Source of the DNA: Shimia_B sp038527375
Lineage (GTDB): Bacteria; Pseudomonadota; Alphaproteobacteria; Rhodobacterales; Rhodobacteraceae
Assembly: GCA_038527375.1 (NCBI GenBank)
Contig: JBCBFU010000003.1
Span: forward strand, 62,001-126,000
Direction of reading: 5' to 3'
DNA: 64,000 bases
Shown: piece after piece, positions 57,287 to 64,000 of the stretch
Layout: each line of letters opens with the position of its first letter
Position numbering within the stretch: the stretch's first letter is position 1
Notes under the pieces: generated by a model
Seen by the model: only the letters and a program-made list of their open reading frames with translations
Databases searched by the model: none
Told to the model about the DNA's origin: nothing
Translations under genes and position numbers: made by a program

Positions 57287-58180
57287 ATGGATTTCGAAAC
57301 GCTTGTCATGGAGTTCTTGGGGCAAAATGCCTTCCTCCTCCTGTTGGCGCTGTTCATCATTATCTGCATCTTTCTGGGCATCCGGATCGTGCCGCAGTCC
57401 GAGAAGTTCGTGGTTGAACGGTTTGGACGGCTGCGGTCGGTTCTGGGGCCGGGGATCAACCTGATCATTCCGTTTCTGGACAAGGTCGCGCACCGCGTTT
57501 CCATTCTGGAGCGGCAATTGCCCACCATGAGCCAGGACGCGATCACCACCGACAACGTGTTGGTGCAGGTGGAGACGAGCGTGTTTTACCGCGTGATCGA
57601 ACCCGAAAAGACCGTGTACCGGATCCGCGACATTGATGCGGCCATCCAGACGACGGTCGCGGGCATTGTCCGCTCCGAGATCGGTCGACTGGAGTTGGAC
57701 GAGGTTCAGACGAACCGATCCACCCTAACGGCCACCATCAAGGACAGCCTCGCGACAGTTGTCGATGACTGGGGGATCGAGGTCACGCGCGCCGAACTTT
57801 TGGACGTGAACCTCGATGCCCAGACCCGGCAGGCGATGCTGCAGCAGTTGAACGCGGAACGTGCGCGGCGGGCGCAAGTGACCGAGGCCGAAGGGCAAAA
57901 ACGGTCGGTTGAACTGGCCGCCGATGCCGAGCTTTACGCCGCCGAGCGGGCCGCCGAGGCGCGCCGCGTGCAGGCGGATGCGGAGGCTTATGCCACCAAG
58001 GCCGTTGCCGCGGCGATTGCCGAAAACGGGCTGGAGGCGGCGCAATACCAAGTCGCCCTGAAACAGGTCGAGGCGCTGAATGCGCTGGGCAACGGCGCGG
58101 GCAAGCAGACGGTCGTTCTGCCGGCCAACGCGATCGAGGCCTTTGGCGATGCCTTCAAGATGCTTAAAGGAGGCGCGTGA
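57287..58180 (+). CDS. SPFH/Band 7 (QmcA-like) membrane protein
   Basis: A 297-residue stomatin/prohibitin-family protein. An N-terminal transmembrane helix (FLLLLALFIIICIFLGIRIV) is followed by the SPFH domain (VVERFGRLRSVLGPGINLIIPFLDKVAHRVSILERQLP, YRIRDIDAAIQTTVAGIVRSEIG) and a long Ala/Glu-rich coiled coil (residues ~185-260) that drives oligomerisation. It couples to the NfeD-type gene one base after its stop. Such pairs organise membrane microdomains and regulate membrane proteases. Confidence 0.93.
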   Translation: MDFETLVMEFLGQNAFLLLLALFIIICIFLGIRIVPQSEKFVVERFGRLRSVLGPGINLIIPFLDKVAHRVSILERQLPTMSQDAITTDNVLVQVETSVFYRVIEPEKTVYRIRDIDAAIQTTVAGIVRSEIGRLELDEVQTNRSTLTATIKDSLATVVDDWGIEVTRAELLDVNLDAQTRQAMLQQLNAERARRAQVTEAEGQKRSVELAADAELYAAERAAEARRVQADAEAYATKAVAAAIAENGLEAAQYQVALKQVEALNALGNGAGKQTVVLPANAIEAFGDAFKMLKGGA

Positions 58181-58181
58181 G

Positions 58182-58466
58182 ATGAGCTATCTGTTCGCAT
58201 GGTGGGTCTGGGCCGCCGGGGCGGTGGTCTTGGCCATCTTCGAGGTGATGGTGCCCGCCGTGATCTTTCTGGGCTTTGCCCTGGGGGCGGGGGCGATTGC
58301 CATCCTGTTGGCCGTGGCGGGTCCTGCGGCGGTGGGCGGTTCGGTGCCGTGGCTGATGGTGGCCTTTGCCGTCGCCTCTTTGATCTGCTGGCTTGTGCTG
58401 CGTTATGTGTTCCGGCTGCGCAGCGGTGGGCAGGTCAAGGTGTTTGAACACGACATCAACGACTGA
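58182..58466 (+). CDS. NfeD-like membrane protein, short form
   Basis: A 94-residue protein with two or three hydrophobic helices (WWVWAAGAVVLAIFEVMVPAVIFLGFALGAGAIAILLAV, PWLMVAFAVASLICWLVLRYVF). It resembles the NfeD1b membrane part (LAIFEVMVPAVIFLGFALGA) and keeps only the start of the soluble OB-fold domain, since it ends at VKVFEHDIND. Short NfeD proteins of this kind are the usual partners of QmcA-type SPFH proteins. A bidirectional-looking terminator follows. Confidence 0.88.
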   Translation: MSYLFAWWVWAAGAVVLAIFEVMVPAVIFLGFALGAGAIAILLAVAGPAAVGGSVPWLMVAFAVASLICWLVLRYVFRLRSGGQVKVFEHDIND

Positions 58467-58484
58467 ATTTGCGCGATGCGCATG

Positions 58485-58515
58485 AAGGCCCCGGTGCAGC
58501 GAGCGCCGGGGCCTT
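58485..58515. terminator. Intrinsic terminator between convergent genes
   Basis: AAGGCCCCGG at 58485-58494 and CCGGGGCCTT at 58506-58515 form a perfect 10-bp stem with an 11-base loop, followed by TTGTCTT on the plus strand. It serves the SPFH-NfeD operon and probably also the convergent BASS gene. Confidence 0.82.
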
Positions 58516-58529
58516 TGTCTTGCCGGTCG

Positions 58530-59384
58530 TCAGGACCGCCGCGCGATCAAGAGGACCACGGGGATCGTGACCACATACATTGCGATCCCGTAGACGCCTG
58601 AAGCGAGGCCGTATTCGCTGAGTGCCGCGCCCGAGATCAGGCTGGCGACCGTGATCCCGAGTGTCGAGTTCTGGACGCCAGCCTCGATGGCGATGGCGAG
58701 CCCGTCGGGCCGGTCGAGCCCGGCGGCGCGGGCCAGCCCGAACCCCAAGGCCAGCAGGATGGCGTTCAACAGGATCACGATGGGTCCGAGGACGGGCAGG
58801 TTTTCGACAAACACGCCCCAGTTGGCCGCAAGCGCCGCCAGAACGATCACGACAAACAGGATTGCCGCGATGCGAAAGAGGCTGGTGTCGATCTTGGCAG
58901 CGGCCCCGGGTGCAAAGCGGCGCAGCAGGAGACCGAGCAAGACAGGCACCGTGGTGATCGCAAACATCGAGATGGCCAGCGAGGTGACGTTGATGTCGGG
59001 CGCGTCGGCGCCTTGGAAATAGCGGGCGCTCATGCTCAGAAGGATGGGCAAGGTCAGCGCGGTGGTCAGCGATATGACCGCTGTCAGCGTGATCGACAGA
59101 GCGACCGTCCCGCCCGCGATCCGGGTGATAATGTTCGATGTGACGCCGCCCGGGCTGAAGGCCAGGATCATGACACCGACGGCTAGCGCGCCGGGCAAGG
59201 GCAACACATGCAGAAGCGCAAAGGCCACCAGGGGCAGCAGGACCAATTGGGCGATGGCGCCAATCGCAAAGGCCTTGGGCCGGGTGAGAACGCGCGCGAA
59301 ATCTCCAAAGGTCAGGCCGACCCCGAGCGAAAACATGATGAAGGCCAGCGACAGCGGCAGCCCGACATTGAGCAGAAAATCCAA
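58530..59384 (-). CDS. Bile acid:sodium symporter family (BASS) transporter
   Basis: A 284-residue membrane protein with about nine to ten helices. BASS features are GLPLSLAFIMFSLGVGLTFGDFARVLTRPKA, FSPGGVTSNIITRIAGGTVALSITLTAVISL (the sodium/substrate-site crossing) and EAGVQNSTLGITVAS (the second crossover). It carries small organic anions, such as 2-oxo acids, bile-acid-like compounds or pantoate, with sodium; the substrate is not predictable. It is a single gene, convergent with the NfeD-type gene and 157 bases downstream of pyrF. Confidence 0.9.
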   Translation of the reverse strand: MDFLLNVGLPLSLAFIMFSLGVGLTFGDFARVLTRPKAFAIGAIAQLVLLPLVAFALLHVLPLPGALAVGVMILAFSPGGVTSNIITRIAGGTVALSITLTAVISLTTALTLPILLSMSARYFQGADAPDINVTSLAISMFAITTVPVLLGLLLRRFAPGAAAKIDTSLFRIAAILFVVIVLAALAANWGVFVENLPVLGPIVILLNAILLALGFGLARAAGLDRPDGLAIAIEAGVQNSTLGITVASLISGAALSEYGLASGVYGIAMYVVTIPVVLLIARRS

Positions 59385-59541
59385 GGGTCCCTCCCGAAAA
59401 GCGTGGCGCGTTTGCGCGCCTTATGTGGGAGGGAGGGTGATCGGGCCGGGCGCAGTTGGCAAGCCCGTTGTCTCGAACTGGCTGAGACCGCCCCCTTCGA
59501 CGGTCCACAATAACTCGCGCCGCAGACGCCCACACATGGGT

Positions 59542-60267
59542 TCAGTGATTTGGGCGTTTGGCCTGTGGCGACGCCATTTCTGCAAGGATGGCCTGCGCGG
59601 CGGCTGCGGGATCGGGCGCGCGCCAGATCGGGCGGCCCACGACGACGTGGTCGGCGCCTTGGGCAATGGCTTCGGCCGGGGTCATGGTGCGTTTCTGGTC
59701 ACCCTTGTCGGCGCCTGCGGGGCGGACGCCGGGCGTCACGATCAGCTTGCCCTCGGCCTCGGGCAGGGCGCGGATGAGGGCGGCCTCCTGCGGGGAGGCG
59801 ATGACGCCGTCGGCCCCTGCGGCCAGCGCGCGGCCCGCGCGTTCGGTGACGAGGTCCGGGATCGCGCCCTCCTTGATCAGCGCATCGTCGAGGTCGCCCC
59901 GGTCGAGCGACGTCAGAACGGTCACGGCGAGGATTTTCATGTCGCTGCCGCCTGCGCCCTGACGCGCGGCGTCCACCACGTAAGGATCGCCATGCACGGT
60001 CAGGAAATCGAGGTCGAATTGCGCGATCCCGCGCACCGCAGCCTCGATCGTGGCGCCGATGTCAAAGAGCTTCATGTCGAGGAAGATGCGCTTGCTGTGC
60101 TCGCTTTTCAGCTCGTTGGCCAAGGCGAGGCCGCCGCCGGTGAGCATGCCCAGCCCGATCTTGTAAAAGCTCACGCTGTCGCCAAGGGCTGCGGCAAGGT
60201 CGAGCCCGTCGATCACGTTGGGCACGTCCATCGCCACGATCAGGCGGTCATCTGCAGAAAGTGTCAT
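59542..60267 (-). CDS. pyrF: Orotidine 5'-phosphate decarboxylase
   Basis: A 241-residue group I OMP decarboxylase that makes UMP. DRLIVAMDVPNVIDGLDLAAAL at the start, the catalytic charged network KRIFLDMKLFDIGATIEAAV, VTVLTSLD and the C-terminal phosphate-binding VVGRPIW are present. The length is typical. It lies alone; the neighbours are a BASS transporter downstream and an unknown gene 134 bases upstream. Confidence 0.95.
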   Translation of the reverse strand: MTLSADDRLIVAMDVPNVIDGLDLAAALGDSVSFYKIGLGMLTGGGLALANELKSEHSKRIFLDMKLFDIGATIEAAVRGIAQFDLDFLTVHGDPYVVDAARQGAGGSDMKILAVTVLTSLDRGDLDDALIKEGAIPDLVTERAGRALAAGADGVIASPQEAALIRALPEAEGKLIVTPGVRPAGADKGDQKRTMTPAEAIAQGADHVVVGRPIWRAPDPAAAAQAILAEMASPQAKRPNH

Positions 60268-60401
60268 GGAAGCCCCCTCTGGCGCCCGGGCGGCGCGGTC
60301 GGGGTCGGCCTAGCCTGTGGGCAGGCAGGTCGCAAGGGGATCAGGCCCGGAACGGCAGGCGGGGCATGCCTGCGCGGTGCAAGACCATGTGGTCTTGGGT
60401 G

Positions 60402-60692
60402 TCAGGCGACGCGCCGTTCGGCCCCGAGGGGTTTGAGACCTTTTGCAAAGGTCAACCGCGCTTCGCCGGATCGCACTTCGGGCATGCGGCGCAATTGGCG
60501 CAGGGCATCGCCCACAAGAAGCGCATCGGGGCGCACCCGGCGCGAGGGCGTTGATTGGCACCGCAGCGTGATGGTTTGTGTGCCCGTGGTTGCGGTCCGG
60601 CTTTGACCGAGTTCGAGTTGCACATCGCCCAAGATCATCGAGGCGTCGTCGCTGAACCGCATCGAGACGATTGTGATATCAAGTACGTGCAT
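60402..60692 (-). CDS. Hypothetical protein, small-protein group near clpB (1)
   Basis: A 96-residue soluble-looking protein without signal peptide. HVLDITIVSMRFSDDASMILGDVQLELGQSRTATTGTQTITLRC suggests a beta-rich first half, and PSRRVRPDALLVGDALRQLRRMPEV an alpha-helical second half. No domain is recognised. It is one of three small minus-strand genes between pyrF and clpB; the codon usage looks normal for the window. There are 91 bases to the next gene upstream. Confidence 0.65.
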   Translation of the reverse strand: MHVLDITIVSMRFSDDASMILGDVQLELGQSRTATTGTQTITLRCQSTPSRRVRPDALLVGDALRQLRRMPEVRSGEARLTFAKGLKPLGAERRVA

Positions 60693-60783
60693 GGCGCAGC
60701 CTCCAACCGTGATTGGGAAAGCTTGCGTCGCAGAGTTTAAGGTCAGGTAAATCAGAGGCTGCCCTGATCACCCCGCAGGCCAT

Positions 60784-61047
60784 TTAAGCGGCGACAGCCG
60801 TCAACGGGCCGCGATCTGTGACCGGATTGGGCATCAGGGCCGCAATGCGCGCGGCCTCTGCCTCGATCAGGTGGCGCGTGTCGCCGCGCGCGTGGCGGAT
60901 GCGATCGAGGGCAAGTGACACGAACACGCGCCGCTTGCGCACGGGCAGGGTTGCCCGGTCAAAGACCTCCAGCGTGACCCATGCCTCCAGCCGCCCGAAA
61001 TCACGGTCGCGCCGGATGCAGTCGACGGTTTTGGACAGGATGAACAT
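60784..61047 (-). CDS. Hypothetical protein, small-protein group near clpB (2)
   Basis: An 87-residue basic protein: a beta-strand-like RLEAWVTLEVFDRATLPVRKRRVFVSLAL followed by an alpha-helical HLIEAEAARIAALMPN. No signal peptide, membrane helix or known domain is visible. It lies 10 bases after the third small gene, so the two are probably co-transcribed. Function unknown. Confidence 0.65.
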   Translation of the reverse strand: MFILSKTVDCIRRDRDFGRLEAWVTLEVFDRATLPVRKRRVFVSLALDRIRHARGDTRHLIEAEAARIAALMPNPVTDRGPLTAVAA

Positions 61048-61057
61048 GTGTCTGGCC

Positions 61058-61243
61058 TTACCCGTGGCCTGCCTGCGCTTGCAGGGCGGTCACGATCTGC
61101 TGGGCGGTCCAGCTGCGGTGGCCAGATGCGCGCAGGTGTTTGCGGGTCGGGCCTTCGGGTGCGGCGAGCGTAACATCGGCGGTAAAGGCGTTGGAGCCTG
61201 CATCGAACGTGACATGCTCTACGCGGATGATCTTATGGGCCAT
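61058..61243 (-). CDS. Hypothetical protein, small-protein group near clpB (3)
   Basis: A 61-residue protein: HKIIRVEHVTFDAGSNAFTADVTLA, then RKHLRASGHRSWTAQQIVTAL. The pattern of strand, strand, helix is like that of the other two small proteins. The ATG at 61243, preceded by AGAGGAC, is chosen over an unsupported start at 61300. First gene of the minus-strand group, divergent from clpB with a 224-base spacer. Confidence 0.65.
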   Translation of the reverse strand: MAHKIIRVEHVTFDAGSNAFTADVTLAAPEGPTRKHLRASGHRSWTAQQIVTALQAQAGHG

Positions 61244-61363
61244 TATATGGTGTCCTCTGCTCGTGGCATTTCGTGCCGTCTCGTTGAGGTGGGGAGCCAC
61301 CTTAAAAGGTTAACGGGGAATCACCTGATTGTGTTCCCTCTCGTCTTGCGGCCGGTGGCGCGG

Positions 61364-61393
61364 CTTGCGCATCGCGCCGCGCGTTCCCATCTA
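61364..61393 (+). promoter_or_regulatory. Candidate RpoH (sigma-32) promoter of clpB
   Basis: CTTGCG at 61364-61369 and CCCATCTA at 61386-61393 with a 16-base spacer resemble the heat-shock consensus CTTGAA / CCCCATnT. The site lies 75 bases before the clpB ATG, as expected for a heat-shock gene. Confidence 0.55.
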
Positions 61394-61467
61394 AGGGTCA
61401 AGGCTTCAGGCGGCGTGCTGCAAGGCAGGCGCTGGCGTGACGAAGTGCTTGGATAAAGGAGAGACCG

Positions 61468-64000
61468 ATGAACTTGGACAAGTTCACCGAGCGTGCCCGC
61501 GGGTTTCTGCAGGCCGCACAAACGATCGCCGCGCGGGAAGATCACCAGCGGCTGACCCCTGAACATCTGCTCAAGGCGCTGCTTGATGACGGCGAAGGGC
61601 TGGCCGCCAACCTGATCGCGCGCGCGGGTGGGGATGCCCGTGTGGCGTCGCAGCAGGTCGATCTGGCCGTGGGCAAACTGCCCGGCGTGTCGGGGGATGC
61701 GGGACAGATCTACGTGGATCAGACGCTGGCCAAGGTACTGGCGCAGGCTGAAACGCTGGCGACCAAAGCCAAGGACAGCTTTGTCACCGTCGAGCGCGTG
61801 TTGATGGCGCTGGCCATGGTGCGGTCGAAGGCGAAAGACGCCTTGGACACAGCGGGCGTATCCGCGCAGGCGTTGAATTCAGCCATTGAGGACATCCGCA
61901 AGGGCCGGACCGCCGACAGTGCGTCCGCCGAGGATAGTTTCGAGGCATTGGAGAAATATGCGACCGACCTGACGGCGCGTGCGCGCGAAGGCAAGATCGA
62001 CCCGATCATCGGGCGCGACGACGAGATTCGCCGCGCGATGCAGGTTCTGAGCCGCCGCACCAAGAACAACCCTGTTCTGATCGGTGAGCCCGGTGTGGGT
62101 AAGACCGCGATTGCCGAGGGTCTGGCCTTGCGCATCATCAACGGTGATGTGCCTGAGAGCCTGCGCAACAAGCGGCTTTTGTCGCTGGATATGGGCGCGC
62201 TGATTGCCGGGGCGAAGTATCGCGGTGAGTTCGAGGAGCGGTTGAAGGCCGTGCTGAACGAGGTGACGAGCGCCGCGGGCGACGTGATCCTGTTCATCGA
62301 CGAGATGCACACCCTTGTGGGTGCGGGCAAAACGGACGGGGCGATGGATGCCTCGAACCTGCTGAAACCTGCGCTGGCGCGGGGGGAGTTGCACTGTGTG
62401 GGTGCGACGACGCTGGATGAATACCGCAAGCATGTGGAGAAGGACGCCGCCCTTGCCCGCCGGTTCCAGCCGGTGCAGGTCGACGAACCCACCGTGACCG
62501 ACACGATCAGCATCCTGCGGGGGATCAAGGAGAAGTACGAGCTGCACCACGGGGTGCGGATCTCGGACTCTGCGTTGGTGACGGCGGCGACGCTGTCGCA
62601 CCGCTATATCACCGACCGCTTCCTACCTGACAAAGCCATCGACCTGATGGACGAGGCGGCTTCGCGTTTGCGAATGGAGGTGGATAGCAAGCCCGAGGAA
62701 TTGGACGCGTTGGATCGCCAGATCCTGCAGCTTCAGATCGAGGCGGAAGCCTTGAAGAAGGAAGATGATGCAGCGTCGAAGGATCGGCTCGCCACGCTCG
62801 AGAAAGATCTGTCTGACCTGCAGGAGAAAGCGTCCGAGATGACGGCGCAGTGGCAGGCCGAGCGGGACAAGATGGCGTCTGCCCGCGACCTGAAGGAAGC
62901 GCTCGATCAGGCGCGGGCCGAATTGGATCGCGCCAAGCGGGAGGGCAACCTCGCGCGGGCGGGGGAGCTGTCTTACGGCGTGATCCCAGAGCTTGAGAAG
63001 AAGCTGGGTGAGGCCGAGGATGCCGAGGGCAACATGGTCGAAGAGGCCGTGCGCCCCGAGCAGATAGCGCAGGTGGTCGAGCGGTGGACCGGTATCCCGA
63101 CGTCCAAGATGCTGGAAGGCGAGCGTGAGAAGCTGCTGCGCATGGAGGAAGGTCTGGGCCGCCGCGTGATCGGTCAGACATCCGCCGTGCGGGCTGTGGC
63201 AAATGCTGTGCGCCGGGCGCGCGCGGGTCTCAATGACGAGAACCGTCCGCTGGGGTCGTTCCTGTTCCTGGGGCCGACCGGCGTGGGTAAGACCGAGCTG
63301 ACCAAGGCCGTGGCCGAGTTCCTGTTCGACGATGACAGTGCGATGGTGCGCATCGACATGTCGGAGTTCATGGAGAAGCACGCGGTTGCGCGTCTGATCG
63401 GCGCGCCTCCGGGTTATGTGGGCTATGACGAAGGCGGCGTGCTGACCGAGGCCGTGCGGCGCAAACCCTATCAGGTGGTGCTGTTCGACGAGGTCGAGAA
63501 GGCGCATCCGGATGTCTTCAACGTGCTTTTGCAGGTGCTGGACGACGGCGTGCTGACCGATGGTCAGGGCCGGACCGTGGACTTCAAGCAGACGCTGATC
63601 ATCCTGACGTCGAACCTGGGTGCGCAGGCGTTGTCGCAATTGCCCGATGGGGCGGATGCGGCGCAGGCCAAGCGCGACGTGATGGACGCGGTACGGGCGC
63701 ATTTCCGGCCCGAGTTCCTGAACCGTCTGGACGAGACGATCATCTTCGATCGTTTGGGGCGCGCGGATATGGACGGGATCGTCGATATCCAGCTGGCACG
63801 TCTGCAGAAACGTCTCGCGGGTCGCAAGATCGCGCTGGAGCTGGATGACGCGGCCCGCAAATGGCTGGCCGATGAGGGGTATGACCCTGTCTTTGGCGCG
63901 CGGCCTTTGAAGCGGGTGATCCAGCGGGCATTGCAGGACCAGTTGGCCGAGATGCTGCTGTCGGGCGACGTGATGGACGGGGCGGTTGTCCCGATCAGCG
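61468..64000 (+). CDS. clpB: ATP-dependent disaggregase ClpB, 3' end cut by window
   Basis: 844 codons are present with no stop, so only about 25-30 residues are missing. The N-terminal Clp-N repeat domain (residues 1-150), first AAA+ domain (GEPGVGKTAIAEG Walker A, VILFIDEMHTLVGAG Walker B), long coiled-coil M-domain (~400-525) and second AAA+ domain (LGPTGVGKTELTKA, VVLFDEVEKAHPDVFN) are all visible; the pore loop YRGEFEERL region and GAPPGYVGYDEGG are intact. ClpB resolves protein aggregates with DnaK. AAAGGAGAG precedes the ATG, and an RpoH-like promoter lies upstream. Confidence 0.96.
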   Translation, partial: MNLDKFTERARGFLQAAQTIAAREDHQRLTPEHLLKALLDDGEGLAANLIARAGGDARVASQQVDLAVGKLPGVSGDAGQIYVDQTLAKVLAQAETLATKAKDSFVTVERVLMALAMVRSKAKDALDTAGVSAQALNSAIEDIRKGRTADSASAEDSFEALEKYATDLTARAREGKIDPIIGRDDEIRRAMQVLSRRTKNNPVLIGEPGVGKTAIAEGLALRIINGDVPESLRNKRLLSLDMGALIAGAKYRGEFEERLKAVLNEVTSAAGDVILFIDEMHTLVGAGKTDGAMDASNLLKPALARGELHCVGATTLDEYRKHVEKDAALARRFQPVQVDEPTVTDTISILRGIKEKYELHHGVRISDSALVTAATLSHRYITDRFLPDKAIDLMDEAASRLRMEVDSKPEELDALDRQILQLQIEAEALKKEDDAASKDRLATLEKDLSDLQEKASEMTAQWQAERDKMASARDLKEALDQARAELDRAKREGNLARAGELSYGVIPELEKKLGEAEDAEGNMVEEAVRPEQIAQVVERWTGIPTSKMLEGEREKLLRMEEGLGRRVIGQTSAVRAVANAVRRARAGLNDENRPLGSFLFLGPTGVGKTELTKAVAEFLFDDDSAMVRIDMSEFMEKHAVARLIGAPPGYVGYDEGGVLTEAVRRKPYQVVLFDEVEKAHPDVFNVLLQVLDDGVLTDGQGRTVDFKQTLIILTSNLGAQALSQLPDGADAAQAKRDVMDAVRAHFRPEFLNRLDETIIFDRLGRADMDGIVDIQLARLQKRLAGRKIALELDDAARKWLADEGYDPVFGARPLKRVIQRALQDQLAEMLLSGDVMDGAVVPIS

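Noticed and set aside
1..64000. CRISPR array, prophage or insertion sequence
   Set aside because: No regularly spaced identical repeats of 25-40 bases, no integrase, transposase, portal or terminase genes were seen on either strand.

Overview
The window is a high-GC, gene-dense chromosomal segment from an alphaproteobacterium, most likely a member of the Roseobacter group / Rhodobacteraceae. Support comes from the RpoE-ChrR singlet-oxygen sigma/anti-sigma pair next to the five genes that flank it in Rhodobacter sphaeroides, the rbfA-truB-rpsO block, small Rhodobacterales-type exported proteins, and dispersed intergenic repeats. I see no prophage, insertion sequence or CRISPR array. The sequence is draft: a 10-N gap lies at 43075-43084 inside an ABC ATPase gene, and an acyl-CoA synthetase is frameshifted about 2.3 kb upstream of it.

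Layout. 1-6.9 kb: the end of a YHYH-domain protein, an NmrA/BciA-like reductase, an ECF42 sigma-factor operon (SRPBCC protein, YCII/DGPF protein, sigma factor) with a matching ECF42-type promoter, a fatty-acid hydroxylase-like membrane protein, and a LysR regulator divergent from an SbtA-type bicarbonate transporter. 6.9-11.6 kb (minus strand): rbfA, a secreted phosphodiester glycosidase, truB, a DUF1643 protein, a large RTX repeat protein and rpsO. 11.7-25 kb: housekeeping genes dapB, rsmB, a heparinase-like protein, purH, lspA, a DUF3035 lipoprotein, an active/inactive M16 peptidase pair, mutL and rmuC. 25-26.9 kb: a less GC-rich stretch with helically phased repeats, gene-free DNA, and a TetR / YdhR-like pair separated by two near-identical 15-bp operators.

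27-33 kb: rpoE-chrR, divergent from an operon of FAD oxidoreductase, DUF1365, GPH-type transporter, DUF3833 and SDR. This is the R. sphaeroides singlet-oxygen / furan-fatty-acid locus, and RpoE-type promoter candidates face both ways. 33-39 kb: a ParB-like protein, saccharopine dehydrogenase, a glutathione transferase, a histidine phosphatase, a self-contained NAD-type formate dehydrogenase alpha chain and a small exported protein. 39-51 kb: a PAS-PAS-winged-helix regulator divergent from a long operon that joins a branched-chain-amino-acid-type ABC transporter (two ATPases, two permeases, one binding protein) to two different acid-CoA ligases, an NADPH:quinone-type reductase and two unknown small proteins. 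It looks like an uptake-and-CoA-activation pathway for an unidentified organic acid, and it is the best candidate here for an undescribed system.

51-64 kb: a degenerate caspase-like / peptidoglycan-binding exported protein, rpmJ, tRNA-Val(GAC), an N-formylglutamate amidohydrolase, a DNA polymerase IV with an N-terminal zinc ribbon, a NUDIX hydrolase, a tandem glycine riboswitch in front of a DadA-like amino-acid dehydrogenase, an SPFH/NfeD pair, a BASS transporter, pyrF, three small unknown proteins, and clpB cut by the window end and preceded by an RpoH-like promoter.
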